Of a DNA stretch of 64,000 nt, positions 36,230-48,849 are shown piece after piece. The notes beneath the pieces are model-generated. The model did no database searches. It was not told the DNA's origin and worked only from the letters and a program-made list of their open reading frames with translations. This DNA comes from Pistricoccus aurantiacus (GTDB lineage: Bacteria > Pseudomonadota > Gammaproteobacteria > Pseudomonadales > Halomonadaceae), in NCBI RefSeq assembly GCF_042682565.1, contig NZ_JBHUIC010000005.1, one strand, 5' to 3'. The position numbers and the translations under genes are program-made. The stretch's first letter is position 1. Each line of letters begins with the position of its first letter.

Positions 36230-36930
36230 CGATTCTTCTGCCAGGCGACCCGATCACGCAGGTAAATCGGCTGTACCTGATGAGCGGGCCGGCCTTCGCC
36301 GTTCTCGAACTGCCGCAATCCCAGCAACGCCATATCCTCCGCCTGGGGCTGGGGTTCGACCAGATGCCGAGCGATACCTGCAAGCACCGCCGGCGGCATC
36401 TCTTCCCACAGGGTCCAGCCGGACCCCACGCCGATCCACTCGATATCATCCATCCCCGGGGGCAAGGAAAGCGCCGAGGGTGGCAGCACCGCTTCTTCGA
36501 GCAGCGCGATGGGCTCACCGCTCCCGCAATCGTAGGCCGCCACGTAGATTTCCCCCATGCGCGCGTCCAGGGCAGGTATCAGATAACGATAGCCGTGACG
36601 GCGATGGGTTCCCAGTGCCAAGGCCGCCAGGGTCGAGACACCCACCAGTGGACGCTCGAGTCCGAAGGCGAGCCCCTGAGCCACGCCGGCGGCGATGCGC
36701 AAACCGGTGAACGAGCCAGGACCACGACCGTAAGCCAAGGCGTCGATATCACTCAGGTCGATCCCTGCCTCCGCCAGCAGTTCATCGACCATCGGCATCA
36801 AGCGCTGGGTATGTTCCCGCGGCGCGAGAGCATAACGGGACAGCAGCTCATCTTCCTGTCCTGTCTGACGACGCACCAGCGCCGCGGAACAGGCGCTGGT
36901 GGATGCGTCCAACGCCAGCAAGCAGGTCAT
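36226..36930 (-). CDS. tsaB: tRNA threonylcarbamoyladenosine biosynthesis protein TsaB
   Basis: 234 residues with the ASKHA fold start [15 protein letters not shown], then [25 protein letters not shown], the TsaB signature. It supports TsaD in making t6A37 on ANN-reading tRNAs. It lies between adk (three bases upstream) and rsmJ (four-base overlap) in one transcript. The window also encodes TrmO, which further methylates t6A. Confidence 0.95.
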
Positions 36931-36933
36931 CGT

Positions 36934-39811
<2,878 letters not shown>

Positions 39812-39889
39812 GGTCGCGCTCCTTCTGAATCTTGCTCGACGCGACCGCCGAGGCGGCCGCGCAGCGGATCAACGGCTCAAGACATCCAC

Positions 39890-42568
39890 TCACACATAAA
39901 GCGGATTGGGCTTGCTGGGATCGATGCCGTACTTCTTGATCGCGTCAGCGACGACCTTACGGTCGATTTCGCCCTGATCCGCCAGCGCTTTGAGCGCCGC
40001 CACGGTAACGAAATAACGATCGACCTCAAAGAAATGCCGTAGCTTTTCACGGGTATCGGAGCGCCCGAAACCATCGGTACCCAGTACATGATAGTCCATC
40101 GGCACCCAGGCACGCACCTGATCCGCGAACAGTTTCATGTAGTCGGTGGCGGCGATCGCCGGCCCCTTGCGCCCTTCCAGGCACTGGGTCACGTGAGGCT
40201 TGCCCGGTTCCTTTTCGGGGTTGAGGAACGCCTGACGATCGACTTCCAACGCCTCGCGACGCAGCTCGTTGAAGCTGGTGGCACTCCAGATATCGGCGCC
40301 GACATCCCACTCATCCTTGAGAATTTCCGCCGCCGCTTCCACTTCCCTCAGGATGGTTCCGGAGCCCAGCAGCTGTACGTGCCCCTTCTTGCCTTCGGTT
40401 TCCCTGAGCAGATACATCCCCTTGATGATGTCTTCCACGCAGCCTTCCGGCATTTCCGGATGCTCGTAGTTCTCGTTCATCAGGGTGATGTAATAGAAGC
40501 AGTTTTCCTTGTCCTGATACATCCGCTTCATGCCGTCCTGAATGATCACCGCCAGCTCGTGGCCGTAGGTGGGATCGTAGCTGCGGCAGTTGGGAATGGT
40601 GGAGGCCAGGATGTGGCTGTGGCCGTCCTGGTGCTGCAGACCTTCGCCGTTCAAGGTGGTGCGTCCGGCGGTACCGCCCATCAGGAAGCCGCGAGCCTGC
40701 ATGTCACCGGCGGCCCAGGCCAGATCGCCAATCCGCTGGAAGCCGAACATCGAGTAGTAGGCGTAGAAGGGAATCAGCGTGCAGTCGTTGTTGGAATAGG
40801 ACGTGGCCGCGGCGATCCAGGTGGACATGGCGCCGGCTTCGGTGATGCCTTCCTGAAGGATCTGACCCTTCTTGTCCTCGCGGTAGTACATGATCTGCGC
40901 CCTGTCCATGGGCACGTACTTCTGATCTTCCGCGGTGTAGATGCCCAACTGACGGAACATGCCTTCCATACCGAAGGTACGCGCCTCATCCGGTATGATC
41001 GGCACGACCCGTTTGCCGAACGTCTTGTTCTTGACCAGGCCGTTGAGAATACGCACGAAGGACATGGTGGTGGAGACTTCCCGATCACCGGATCCTTCGG
41101 TCTGTCTGGAGAACGTCTTGTCGTCGAGCCCAGGCATCTCGATGGCTTCGAAATCGCTCTTGCGAGCCGGCAGGTAGCCGTTCAGACGCTCGCGCTGCAG
41201 ATGCATGTACTTTATTTCCGGACTGTCGTCGTCCGGCTTGAAATACGGTATCTCGTTCTCGATCTGCTTGTCGGTGACCTCGATGCCGAAACGATCGCGG
41301 AAGCGCTTTAGCACCTCCTTGTCGTCGATGGACTTGATCTGGTGAGCCTCGTTGTCCGCCTCGCCGCCGTCGGCGCCCAGACCATAGCCCTTGACGGTAT
41401 GCGCCAGAACCACGGTGGGACGACCGTTGGCGTTATTCACCGCCTGATGATAGGCCGCGTAGACCTTGTAGGGATCGTGACCGCCTCGGTTGAGCTTGAA
41501 GATATCCTCGTCGGTGTAATCCTCCACCATCTTCGCGGTTTCCGGATACTTGCCGAAGAAATGCTCGCGAGTATAGGCACCACCTTGGGCCTTGCAGTTC
41601 TGGTATTCCCCATCGACGGTTTCGTCCATGAGCTTCTGCAGCATGCCCTTGTCGTCCTGCTCGAACAGCGGATCCCACAGGCGACCCCAGACCACCTTGA
41701 TGACGTTCCAGCCGGCGCCGCGGAAGACCCCTTCCAGTTCGTCCATGATGCGAGCGTTACCGCGCACCGGACCGTCGAGCCGCTGCAGGTTGCAGTTGAT
41801 GACGAAGATCAGGTTCTCGAGATTTTCGCGACTGGCTTTATCAAGTGCGCCCAAGGTTTCCGGCTCGTCGCACTCGCCGTCACCCAGGAAGGCCCAGACC
41901 TTGCGATCCTGCATGGGCTGTAAACCACGGGCGTCCAGGTACTTCATGACGTAAGCCTGATAGATGGCCATCAGCGGCCCGAGACCCATGGATACCGTGG
42001 GCATCTGCCAGTAATCCGGCATCAACCAGGGGTGCGGATAGGAAGACAGGCCATCGCCATCGACCTCTTCCCGGAACTTGTCCATCTGTTCTTCGGTCAG
42101 GCGTCCTTCCAGAAAAGAGCGGGCATAGATACCCGGCGAGCTATGGCCTTGAATGAACAGCAAGTCACCCTTGAAGTCGTCCTTGGGCGCACGGAAGAAG
42201 TGGTTGAAGCCCACCTCATAAAGCGTGGCACTGGACATGTAGCTGGCCAAATGGCCACCGATGCCCTTGTTCCTTTCGTTGGCGCGAGTCACCATCGCCG
42301 CCATGTTCCAGCGAATCAGCGAGCGAATGCGTCGTTCCATGAACATGTCGCCGGGCATGCGCGCTTCGCGGTGCACGGGAATAGTGTTGCGATGCGAGGA
42401 GGTAACCGTGAAAGGCACCGGCATGCCATCGCGACGCAGCCGGTCCGCCAGGCGGCTCAACAATTGCTGGGCGCGTTCCTCGCCCTCCCTGTCCAGAACC
42501 GACTCCAGGGATTCCAGCCACTCCGTGGTCTCGATCGGATCAAGATCTTCTGTTGCTTCAAGACTCAT
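39890..42568 (-). CDS. aceE: Pyruvate dehydrogenase E1 component (homodimeric)
   Basis: 892 residues from ATG 42566-42568 (MSLEATEDLDPIETTEWLESL), with GGAG upstream; a 14-residue longer frame is unsupported. Thiamine diphosphate motif GDGECDEPETLGALDKAS and NCNLQRLDGPVRGN are E. coli-like. It decarboxylates pyruvate and transfers the acetyl group to the lipoyl arms of AceF. The upstream 400 bases are free of genes and hold candidate control elements. A PdhR-type regulator is not in the window. Confidence 0.97.
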   Translation of the reverse strand: MSLEATEDLDPIETTEWLESLESVLDREGEERAQQLLSRLADRLRRDGMPVPFTVTSSHRNTIPVHREARMPGDMFMERRIRSLIRWNMAAMVTRANERNKGIGGHLASYMSSATLYEVGFNHFFRAPKDDFKGDLLFIQGHSSPGIYARSFLEGRLTEEQMDKFREEVDGDGLSSYPHPWLMPDYWQMPTVSMGLGPLMAIYQAYVMKYLDARGLQPMQDRKVWAFLGDGECDEPETLGALDKASRENLENLIFVINCNLQRLDGPVRGNARIMDELEGVFRGAGWNVIKVVWGRLWDPLFEQDDKGMLQKLMDETVDGEYQNCKAQGGAYTREHFFGKYPETAKMVEDYTDEDIFKLNRGGHDPYKVYAAYHQAVNNANGRPTVVLAHTVKGYGLGADGGEADNEAHQIKSIDDKEVLKRFRDRFGIEVTDKQIENEIPYFKPDDDSPEIKYMHLQRERLNGYLPARKSDFEAIEMPGLDDKTFSRQTEGSGDREVSTTMSFVRILNGLVKNKTFGKRVVPIIPDEARTFGMEGMFRQLGIYTAEDQKYVPMDRAQIMYYREDKKGQILQEGITEAGAMSTWIAAATSYSNNDCTLIPFYAYYSMFGFQRIGDLAWAAGDMQARGFLMGGTAGRTTLNGEGLQHQDGHSHILASTIPNCRSYDPTYGHELAVIIQDGMKRMYQDKENCFYYITLMNENYEHPEMPEGCVEDIIKGMYLLRETEGKKGHVQLLGSGTILREVEAAAEILKDEWDVGADIWSATSFNELRREALEVDRQAFLNPEKEPGKPHVTQCLEGRKGPAIAATDYMKLFADQVRAWVPMDYHVLGTDGFGRSDTREKLRHFFEVDRYFVTVAALKALADQGEIDRKVVADAIKKYGIDPSKPNPLYV

Positions 42569-42970
42569 CGATGTCTCTCCGAATGAAGAATATTGTAGGT
42601 GTTCCCTCACCCTATGGCCGAGGGAGGTGTGGCGCTCTTCAATGCGGGCATGATCTTCAAGGGATCACGTCTCCAGGAAAACAGGATGTAGTAACGTTAC
42701 AAATTGGCGTTAGGCATGCCTGGCTTCTCGCCACGACGATACCGCAAACATTCGCACCTGCCAATTGAGCGGAACATGAAAATCATTTCCACGCCCCTAT
42801 TGCGTTGCAACACAAGTAGTTGCGGTAAATGCGTAAAAACTTGCGCCGCCACCGTGACAGGTAGTTTTACTACAGATAGTTACCAGTAATAGCGATCCGG
42901 CACAGTCATTATAGACAGTTGTAGTACAGAGCCGCCCGGCGCGAAATAAAAGCGGTATTCTTTATAGCCT
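42569..42970. other. Intergenic region upstream of aceE
   Basis: 402 bases between the ampD stop and the aceE start. Contents: a perfect TATAAT on the minus strand (42908-42913) without a good -35; a 10-bp palindrome GTAACGTTAC (42691-42700); GTAGT-TTT-ACTAC (42861-42873); and further GTAGT/AGTTAC fragments near 42816, 42876 and 42921. The region is AT-rich compared with its neighbours. These repeats are the likeliest control sites for pyruvate dehydrogenase, but I cannot name the regulator. Confidence 0.5.
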
Positions 42971-42976
42971 TTATTT
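42944..42976 (-). terminator. AT-rich hairpin at the ampD stop
   Basis: On the minus strand AAATAAAGGC pairs with GCTTTTATTT, one G-T wobble, loop about 13 bases; the ampD stop codon lies inside. The uridine-rich 3' arm could serve as terminator. Confidence 0.4.
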
Positions 42977-43531
42977 CAGATGGTGTATCGTGTCGTGCAG
43001 ATAGGCCCAGTCGAAAGCGGGCCCGGGATCGGTCTTGCGCAAGGGCGCGATGTGGGCGTGACTGGTAAGTCGTTGCAAGGTTAGCGCCGGATAGTAGTCG
43101 ACAAGCGCTTTTATAGCGCCGGCAAGGCTTGCGTACTGCGCCTGTCGATAGGGCGTCACTTCATCGCCCTCGAGCTCGATACCGATGGCGAAGTCGTTCA
43201 GGGCGTTACGCAGACGCCGGCCATCTTTCCAGCGAGAACGTCCGGCGTGCCAGGCGCGTCGATCGAAGGACACGAACTGCACGCACTCCCCGTCTCGTCG
43301 GATCAATAGATGCGCCGACACCCTGAGACCTTGCAGGGTCTTGAAATAAGGATGCGCCGTTTCCACCACGCCACTAGTGAACAGCTGTTCGATGAAAGGA
43401 CCCCCGAACTGCCCCGGCGGCAGGCTGATGGAATGCAGCACCAGCACCGATACCTCGTTGTCCGGCCGCGCGTCCTGATAAGGTGATACCTTGCGTCGGG
43501 CTTCATTTAGCCAGCCTGCCTCGATCTTCAT
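42971..43531 (-). CDS. ampD: 1,6-anhydro-N-acetylmuramyl-L-alanine amidase AmpD
   Basis: 186 residues from ATG 43529-43531 (MKIEAGWLNEARR), with AGGAAA upstream. Colinear with E. coli AmpD: VLVLHSISLPPGQFGGPFI with the first zinc histidine, RAWHAGRSRW, FAIGIELEG and SHAHIAPLRKTDPGPAFDW with the remaining histidine, lysine and aspartate. A cytoplasmic amidase that recycles anhydro-muropeptides and so keeps AmpC-type induction low. A palindromic element lies upstream, between it and divergent nadC. Confidence 0.95.
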   Translation of the reverse strand: MKIEAGWLNEARRKVSPYQDARPDNEVSVLVLHSISLPPGQFGGPFIEQLFTSGVVETAHPYFKTLQGLRVSAHLLIRRDGECVQFVSFDRRAWHAGRSRWKDGRRLRNALNDFAIGIELEGDEVTPYRQAQYASLAGAIKALVDYYPALTLQRLTSHAHIAPLRKTDPGPAFDWAYLHDTIHHLK

Positions 43532-43604
43532 TGCTTTTCCTGACGTCGGCCCCGCGAATTCTCTATAATACGCCTTATCGACAAGCACTTGAGCATCACT
43601 CACG

Positions 43605-43751
43605 CTAGGCTCTGTCTGAAAAGTCGGCGAGCGAAGGCCAGACAAGGCAAAAATTGGCGAAAGAGCGGAGTTTACATGAAGTAAATGAGCATCTTGAGCC
43701 AATTTTTAACGTCGTATGGTCGAGCGCAGCCAGTTTTCAGGAAAAGTCTAG
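43605..43751. repeat. 147-bp imperfect palindromic element (MITE-like)
   Basis: Symmetric about base 43678. Outer arms are CTAG-N7-CTGAAAA on both sides (43605-43622 and 43734-43751), with matching AAAAATTGGC / GCCAATTTTT blocks and an inner TTTAC-ATGAA-GTAAA centre. It has no coding capacity and fills most of the space between ampD and nadC. CTAG at both ends could be target duplication or part of the repeat. From memory, similar sequence occurs in other halophilic gammaproteobacteria. Confidence 0.75.
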
Positions 43752-43772
43752 GGTACGGAGTCTATTTTTCTC

Positions 43773-44627
43773 ATGCATTACCACGAAGCTCTCGCGGAAG
43801 AGATCCGCACCAGCGCCGCGCGCCTGCTATCGGAGGATGTCGGCCCCGGGGATATCACCGCGGAACTGATCCCGGATCGACAATGGGCCAAGGCGCGGGT
43901 CATTACCCGCGAGGAAGCGGTGCTGTGCGGCGTGGCCTGGGTCGACGAGATCTTTCGTCGTCTCGATCCGCGAGTCGCCTTGACCTGGCATGCAGCGGAC
44001 GGCGATCTGCTGCAGGAAGGCCAGGCGTTTCTCGAACTGGAAGGCCCGGCGCGCAGCCTGCTGACCGGAGAGCGTGCAGCGCTCAACCTGCTCCAGACCC
44101 TCTCCGCTACCGCCACTCGTACCCGAGGCTGGGCCAAGCTGATCGAGGATACCGGCGTGCGCCTGCTTGATACCCGCAAGACGCTGCCGGGCCTGCGTCT
44201 CGCGCAGAAATACGCGGTCACCTGCGGCGGCGGGCACAACCACCGCATTGGTCTTTACGATGCCTTTTTGATCAAGGAAAACCACATCGCCGCCTGTGGC
44301 AGCATTCAGGCGGCGGTCAAGGAAGCACGGGCCATCGCCAAGGAGCTGTCGGTGGAGGTAGAAGTCGAAACCCTGGACGAGCTGGAAGAGGCTCTCGCTG
44401 CCCAGGCGGATACCATCTTGCTCGACAACTTCTCCCTGGACGATCTACGCGAGGCGGTGAACCGCACCCAAGGCCGCGCCACCCTGGAGGCATCCGGCAA
44501 TGTCAACGATTTGACCCTGACGGAAATCGCCGCCACCGGCATCGACTGCATCTCCAGCGGCGCCCTGACCAAGGACATCCGAGCTATCGACATGTCGATG
44601 CGCGTCGTGGCGAGCGAGCCTCGCTAG
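43773..44627 (+). CDS. nadC: Nicotinate-nucleotide diphosphorylase (carboxylating)
   Basis: 284 residues. It makes nicotinate mononucleotide from quinolinate and PRPP. Signature [37 protein letters not shown] and ILLDNFS match the family. The start ATG is 14 bases after GGAG and just beyond the palindromic element, so any promoter must lie inside or overlap that element. nadA is also in this window (53870), on the other strand. Its stop overlaps the mtnC stop by four bases. Confidence 0.96.
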   Translation: MHYHEALAEEIRTSAARLLSEDVGPGDITAELIPDRQWAKARVITREEAVLCGVAWVDEIFRRLDPRVALTWHAADGDLLQEGQAFLELEGPARSLLTGERAALNLLQTLSATATRTRGWAKLIEDTGVRLLDTRKTLPGLRLAQKYAVTCGGGHNHRIGLYDAFLIKENHIAACGSIQAAVKEARAIAKELSVEVEVETLDELEEALAAQADTILLDNFSLDDLREAVNRTQGRATLEASGNVNDLTLTEIAATGIDCISSGALTKDIRAIDMSMRVVASEPR

Positions 44628-45307
44628 AACCTTTCCAGGTCGATTTCCTCGAAACTGGCGACCACCGGATGCACTCCGGTGGTCATGCCCGGCTCCCGCG
44701 CCAGTTGCAGGGTATGCAGTCCGGCGGCTTTCGCCGCGTCCAATTCTTCCACCACATCCGAGAGAAACAATACCTCGGCGGCCTCCCGCCTGAGCGCCTC
44801 GACGATGCAGCGATAGCTCGCCGTCTCTTTCTTGGGCCCGATGGTGGTGTCGAAATAGCCCTCGAACAGCGGCGTCAGATTGCCCATGTCCGAATGGCCA
44901 AAGAGTAGCTGCTGAGCCTGCACCGAACCGGAGGAAAACACATACAGCGCGATGCCTTGGGCATGCCAGCGAGCCAGCGCATCGAAGGCGTCCGGGTATA
45001 CATGACCGGTGAAGTCACCGTTACGATAGCCTTTCGCCCAGACCATGCCCTGCAGGGCTTTCAGCGGCGTCGCCTTGCGATCCTCGGCGATCCAGCCCTC
45101 GAGAATCTCGATCACCCGCGCCAGATCCGCCGCCGGCTCCTGTGCAAGCTGCCGGGTCGCCGCGATCTGCCGGGCCACCTCGACATCCTCTTGCCGCTGA
45201 CGCAAGAAATCCGCCAGATGGCGTTTGGCGTAGGGAAACAGCACCTCGTGAACGAAGCGAATCGATCCGGTGGTGCCCTCGATATCCGTGACGACGGCGC
45301 GAATCAT
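44624..45307 (-). CDS. mtnC: Enolase-phosphatase E1 (methionine salvage)
   Basis: 227 residues from ATG 45305-45307, with AGGAGG upstream and a four-base overlap with mtnD. HAD-fold: nucleophile motif [30 protein letters not shown] and the GPKKETASY lysine. It dehydrates and dephosphorylates the diketo-phosphate of the methylthioadenosine salvage path, giving acireductone for MtnD. Confidence 0.95.
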   Translation of the reverse strand: MIRAVVTDIEGTTGSIRFVHEVLFPYAKRHLADFLRQRQEDVEVARQIAATRQLAQEPAADLARVIEILEGWIAEDRKATPLKALQGMVWAKGYRNGDFTGHVYPDAFDALARWHAQGIALYVFSSGSVQAQQLLFGHSDMGNLTPLFEGYFDTTIGPKKETASYRCIVEALRREAAEVLFLSDVVEELDAAKAAGLHTLQLAREPGMTTGVHPVVASFEEIDLERF

Positions 45308-45870
45308 GCGGCCTCCTGACCGGTGGGCAAGGCCTCGAATCGCGGAAAGCGCTCGGCAAGGGTCGCCCCGGTGAAATCCGCCACCCAGCCGGTAGTATCG
45401 CTGAACAGGCGAATGGCGGTGAAATCCGGCTCCGGTCCCATGTCGAACCAGTGCGGTGTCCCCGCGGGCACCGACATCAAGTCGCCCTGGGCGCAACCCA
45501 CCACATAGACCCGGTCGTCGAGGTGCAGATAGAAGATGCCTTCGCCACGCACGAAGAAGCGTACCTCGTCCTCGCTATGGCGATGCTCGTGGAGAAACTT
45601 CTCTCGCAGCATCTGCTTGTCCGGATGATCCGGGGTCAGGCCGATCACATCCGCGCTGACCATTCCCGATTCCGCCTGCAGCCGTGACACTTCTGCCTCA
45701 TAGGCCGCGAGCACCGCTTCCTGATCCGCATCCGGCGCCAATTCACGGGTCGCCCAACGCTCGAAGCGTATGCCGCGATCCTCGAGTTCCTTGGCGATAC
45801 GTTCGCCGTCCCGGGTCGCCACCAGCGGCTGCTCCGCATCGTAATCCACGTAGACCTGCAAGAAGCTCAT
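45304..45870 (-). CDS. mtnD: Acireductone dioxygenase
   Basis: 188 residues, cupin fold. Metal ligands are in [14 protein letters not shown] (two histidines and a glutamate) and the later histidine of GTPHWFDMG. With iron it makes the methionine precursor 2-keto-4-methylthiobutyrate; with nickel it makes an off-path product. It sits between mtnB and mtnC. Confidence 0.95.
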   Translation of the reverse strand: MSFLQVYVDYDAEQPLVATRDGERIAKELEDRGIRFERWATRELAPDADQEAVLAAYEAEVSRLQAESGMVSADVIGLTPDHPDKQMLREKFLHEHRHSEDEVRFFVRGEGIFYLHLDDRVYVVGCAQGDLMSVPAGTPHWFDMGPEPDFTAIRLFSDTTGWVADFTGATLAERFPRFEALPTGQEAA

Positions 45871-45920
45871 TATTGGTTGCCCTCGTTGTAAAGCCGTTCA
45901 AGACAGGCTCAGAAGATGCG

Positions 45921-46554
45921 CTATCGGCGCAGAAAGAGTTCACAGTCGAAAAGAAAATCCAGCGCTTCCACCTGGCGCAGGCAGGCCTTCATGTCCGTGG
46001 CCCAGGTATAGAGCCCGTGGCCTCGAATCAGATAGGCGACGCTTGCCTCATGCGCCAGGCGCTCGCCGGCCTGATCCGCCAACGCCCGCATGTCCTGAGT
46101 ATTGTCGAAAATGGGAATCGCGACCCGCTCGTCATGACTGGCAACGCCCTCCAGGGCTTTCAGCAGCTCGTAACCGCTCAGCCAAAGGGTCTTTCCCGGT
46201 TCGATCAGCGACAGCAGCGTCGCCGCCTTGGAGTGAGTATGCAAAACGGCGCCGGTTCGAGACTGGTCCGCGTAGAGGCGGCCGTGCAGCAGCGCCTCCG
46301 CGGAGGGTTTGCGATGCGGCTCCAGGGTGTATCGCCTCCAGATCCGTGACCAGGATGTCCGCAGGGGTCAGACGACCCTTGTGACAACCGGAGGCGGTCA
46401 CCGCCATGTGCGATTCGTCGAGGCGCAGGGAAAAATTCCCCCCGGTGGCAGGTACCTGACCGGCCCGATATAGTGTTTCACCGGCGTCGACGATAGCCTG
46501 CTGGGCCTGAGCCAACCTTTCCAGATCGATCAACCGTCTGGCCTCCCATGACAA
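45921..46554 (-). pseudogene. mtnB: Frameshifted mtnB, methylthioribulose-1-phosphate dehydratase
   Basis: Two frames together spell one MtnB. The N-terminal part (from a TTG at 46552-46554, or a nearby start) reads GETLYRAGQVPATGGNFSLR, then SGCHKGRLTPADILVTDLE. The C-terminal part continues in another frame as YTLEPHRKPSAEALLHGRLY, then AVLHTHSKAATLLSLIEPGK and YLIRGHGLYTWATDM, ending at TAG 45921. The break is at about 46334/46335, between GAGG and CGATAC; two missing bases or one extra would explain it. The zinc ligands (HTH) are in the downstream piece. Either the gene is dead, blocking methionine salvage at this step, or it is a sequencing error. mtnC and mtnD downstream are intact. Confidence 0.85.
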
Positions 46555-46583
46555 GACAGACTTGTGACAAGACAGACAAGCGC

Positions 46584-47324
46584 ATGAGCGACAATAGCGC
46601 GAATTTCACCCTGGCGCCCGTCGCTCGGCTTGAAAGCGACTATCCGGACAAGTTCGGCATCCCGCGCCAACCGGGTCTGGCGAGTGCCGCCCGAGGTCGA
46701 CTGGTGATGCTGCCGCCCTTCGACGACCCGCTGGCCCTGCGCGGTCTGGAAGGCTTCAGCCACCTCTGGCTGACCTTCATCTTTCATCAGAGCCCAGATC
46801 AAACCTCCGAGCGCTGGTCGCCGCTGGTGCGTCCGCCCCGGCTGGGCGGCAACGCCAAGATCGGCGTCTTCGCCAGCCGCAGCACCCACCGCCCCAACCG
46901 GCTGGGACTTTCCCTGGTGGAGCTGGTCGCCGTCCATACCCGTCCCGAGGTTTATCTCGAGCTGCGCGGCCATGACTTGGTGAACGACACGCCGGTGGTG
47001 GACATCAAGCCCTATCTGCCCTGGGCGGATACACGGCCGGACGCCCGGACGGGTTTCGCGCCGACGGCGCCAGCATGTCATCCGGTGGAGTTTTCCGCCG
47101 ACGCCGAGGCCCAGCTCGCAAAACGCCGGGATCGGGACTCCCTGCGTGAACTGATCGAACAGGTGCTGGCCCAGGATCCTCGTCCCGCCTACCGAAAAGG
47201 CCAGGAATCGAGGCGCTACGGTGTGCGCTTGCGCGATCTGGACGTGCGCTTTCAGGCCATAGTGGATCCGCGGCATGGGCTGGTGATGCGGGTCTTCGAA
47301 CTGGTGTCGCTCAGTCGAAGCTGA
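46584..47324 (+). CDS. trmO: tRNA (N6-threonylcarbamoyladenosine37-N6)-methyltransferase TrmO
   Basis: 246 residues from ATG 46584 ([18 protein letters not shown]). The TsaA/YaeB-like domain includes [46 protein letters not shown], where TrmO dimers bind SAM. A C-terminal extension of about 80 residues is as in E. coli (235 residues). It methylates t6A37 in tRNA-Thr(GGU). A frame starting 12 codons earlier overlaps the mtnB start and lacks support. Its end overlaps purC by 14 bases. Confidence 0.92.
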   Translation: MSDNSANFTLAPVARLESDYPDKFGIPRQPGLASAARGRLVMLPPFDDPLALRGLEGFSHLWLTFIFHQSPDQTSERWSPLVRPPRLGGNAKIGVFASRSTHRPNRLGLSLVELVAVHTRPEVYLELRGHDLVNDTPVVDIKPYLPWADTRPDARTGFAPTAPACHPVEFSADAEAQLAKRRDRDSLRELIEQVLAQDPRPAYRKGQESRRYGVRLRDLDVRFQAIVDPRHGLVMRVFELVSLSRS

Positions 47325-48024
47325 CGCCGATGCGCCGCCCCACTTCCTCATAGGCCTCGATCACCCCGCCGAGCCCCTGACGGAAACGATCCTTGTCGAA
47401 CTTCTCACGGGTCTTGGCGTCCCACAGCCGGCAGCCGTCCGGGGAGAACTCGTCGCCCAGCAGGATCTCGTCCTTGAACAGGCCGAATTCCAGCTTGTAA
47501 TCCACCAGCAGAATACCGCCCGCGGCGAACAGCGCCTTGAGCACGTCGTTGACCTGATAGGTCAAGACCTTCATGCGTGCCAGCTGCTCCGGGGTCGCGA
47601 AACCCAGGGTTTCCGCCAGGGACTCGTTGATCATCGGGTCGTGCAGTTCGTCATTCTTGAGAAACAGCTCGAAGGTCGGCGGATCGAGTTCGCGACCCTC
47701 CTCGATACCCAGGCGCTTGCACAACCCCCCGGCGGCGATATTGCGAATCACGCACTCCACCGGAATCATCTTGAGCTTCTTGACCACGCACTCGGTGTCC
47801 GACACCAGGCCATCGAAGTGGGTGGCAACACCCGCCTCTTCCAGCTTGCCCATGATAAAGGCGTTGAACTTGTTGTTGACCATGCCCTTGCGGGACAGCG
47901 CCTCCTTCTTGCGGCCATCGAAGGCGCTGGTGTCGTCGCGAAACTGCAGGATCAGACGATCCGGATCGTCGGTGCAATAAACCGATTTGGCCTTGCCCGC
48001 ATAGAGTTCTTGACGTTTTTCCAC
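47311..48024 (-). CDS. purC: Phosphoribosylaminoimidazole-succinocarboxamide synthase
   Basis: 237 residues, same length as E. coli PurC. Motifs [34 protein letters not shown]-type segment [13 protein letters not shown] and LVDYKLEFG are in place. ATP-dependent condensation of CAIR with aspartate in purine synthesis. Last gene of a run dapA-bamC-MBL-purC on the minus strand, an order conserved in pseudomonads. Confidence 0.97.
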   Translation of the reverse strand: MEKRQELYAGKAKSVYCTDDPDRLILQFRDDTSAFDGRKKEALSRKGMVNNKFNAFIMGKLEEAGVATHFDGLVSDTECVVKKLKMIPVECVIRNIAAGGLCKRLGIEEGRELDPPTFELFLKNDELHDPMINESLAETLGFATPEQLARMKVLTYQVNDVLKALFAAGGILLVDYKLEFGLFKDEILLGDEFSPDGCRLWDAKTREKFDKDRFRQGLGGVIEAYEEVGRRIGVSFD

Positions 48025-48045
48025 GGTGGGGTCTCCGAAATGTAA

Positions 48046-48849
48046 TCAGGCAATGGATTGCCAGCTCAAGCCCTTGTCCTGAGCGGCCAGCATCAGGCGA
48101 GTTTCGTCACCGTCCAGCAGCGGCGCCAGGATCTCGCGGACTCGCTCGGGATGATTGTTCTGCTCCGACAGGTGCGAGCATACGATACGCTCCAGGCGAT
48201 CGAGTCCCAGCTGGGGCAACAGAGCCGCGGCCTGAGAATTGGCCAAGTGTCCCCAATCGCCGCCCACTCGTCGCTTGAGTCGAAACGGATAGGGGCCGTC
48301 CGCGAGCATCTGTCGATCATGATTGCATTCGAGCACCAGGGCATTGCAGCCTCGAAAGGCGTCCACCACGTGCTGAGTGGGATGCCCCAGGTCCGTCAGC
48401 ACACCCAGGTGCCGACCGTGGGCGCGAAAACGAAACTGCACCGGCTCCCGAGCATCGTGGGGTACGGTAATCGGATCGATTTCCAGCCCCCTGATGGCGA
48501 AGCGTGTCTGGGGCAGGATCCAGCGCCGATCCGGCACGTCTCCCAGGCGCCGGGAGAGCCAGCAGCCCGCGGTCAGATAGACCGGCAGCCGGTAACGCCG
48601 CGCCAAGGCGCCCACGCCGCGAATATGATCGCCATGCTCGTGGGTCACCAGGATAGCGTCGAGCTGTCGCGGGTGCAGGCCCAGCCGGTTCAATCGCCGC
48701 TCCGCGTCGCGCATTGGGAAGCCGCAGTCCACCAGCACCCGAGTTTCTCCGTCGCTGACCAGGGTTGCGTTGCCCTTGCTGCCGCTGCCCAGGGATGCAA
48801 ATGACAGTCGTCTCCCGGCATCCGGCACCTTGGCCTCCAGCTCTCCCAT
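48046..48849 (-). CDS. Metallo-beta-lactamase-fold hydrolase (YycJ-like)
   Basis: 267 residues. The metal motif THEHGDH is near residue 71, with further ligands in VLECNHD and VCSHLSEQNNH. The N-terminus FASLGSGSKGNATLVS is typical of the YycJ/WalJ group, which includes 5'-3' exonucleases in Firmicutes. The start ATG shares a base with the bamC stop, so translation is coupled. It stands between bamC and purC, as in Pseudomonas, where its role is undefined. Confidence 0.9.
   Translation of the reverse strand: MGELEAKVPDAGRRLSFASLGSGSKGNATLVSDGETRVLVDCGFPMRDAERRLNRLGLHPRQLDAILVTHEHGDHIRGVGALARRYRLPVYLTAGCWLSRRLGDVPDRRWILPQTRFAIRGLEIDPITVPHDAREPVQFRFRAHGRHLGVLTDLGHPTQHVVDAFRGCNALVLECNHDRQMLADGPYPFRLKRRVGGDWGHLANSQAAALLPQLGLDRLERIVCSHLSEQNNHPERVREILAPLLDGDETRLMLAAQDKGLSWQSIA

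Noticed and set aside
40088..41311. 407-codon plus-strand frame opposite aceE
   Set aside because: Antisense shadow of the conserved E1 gene.
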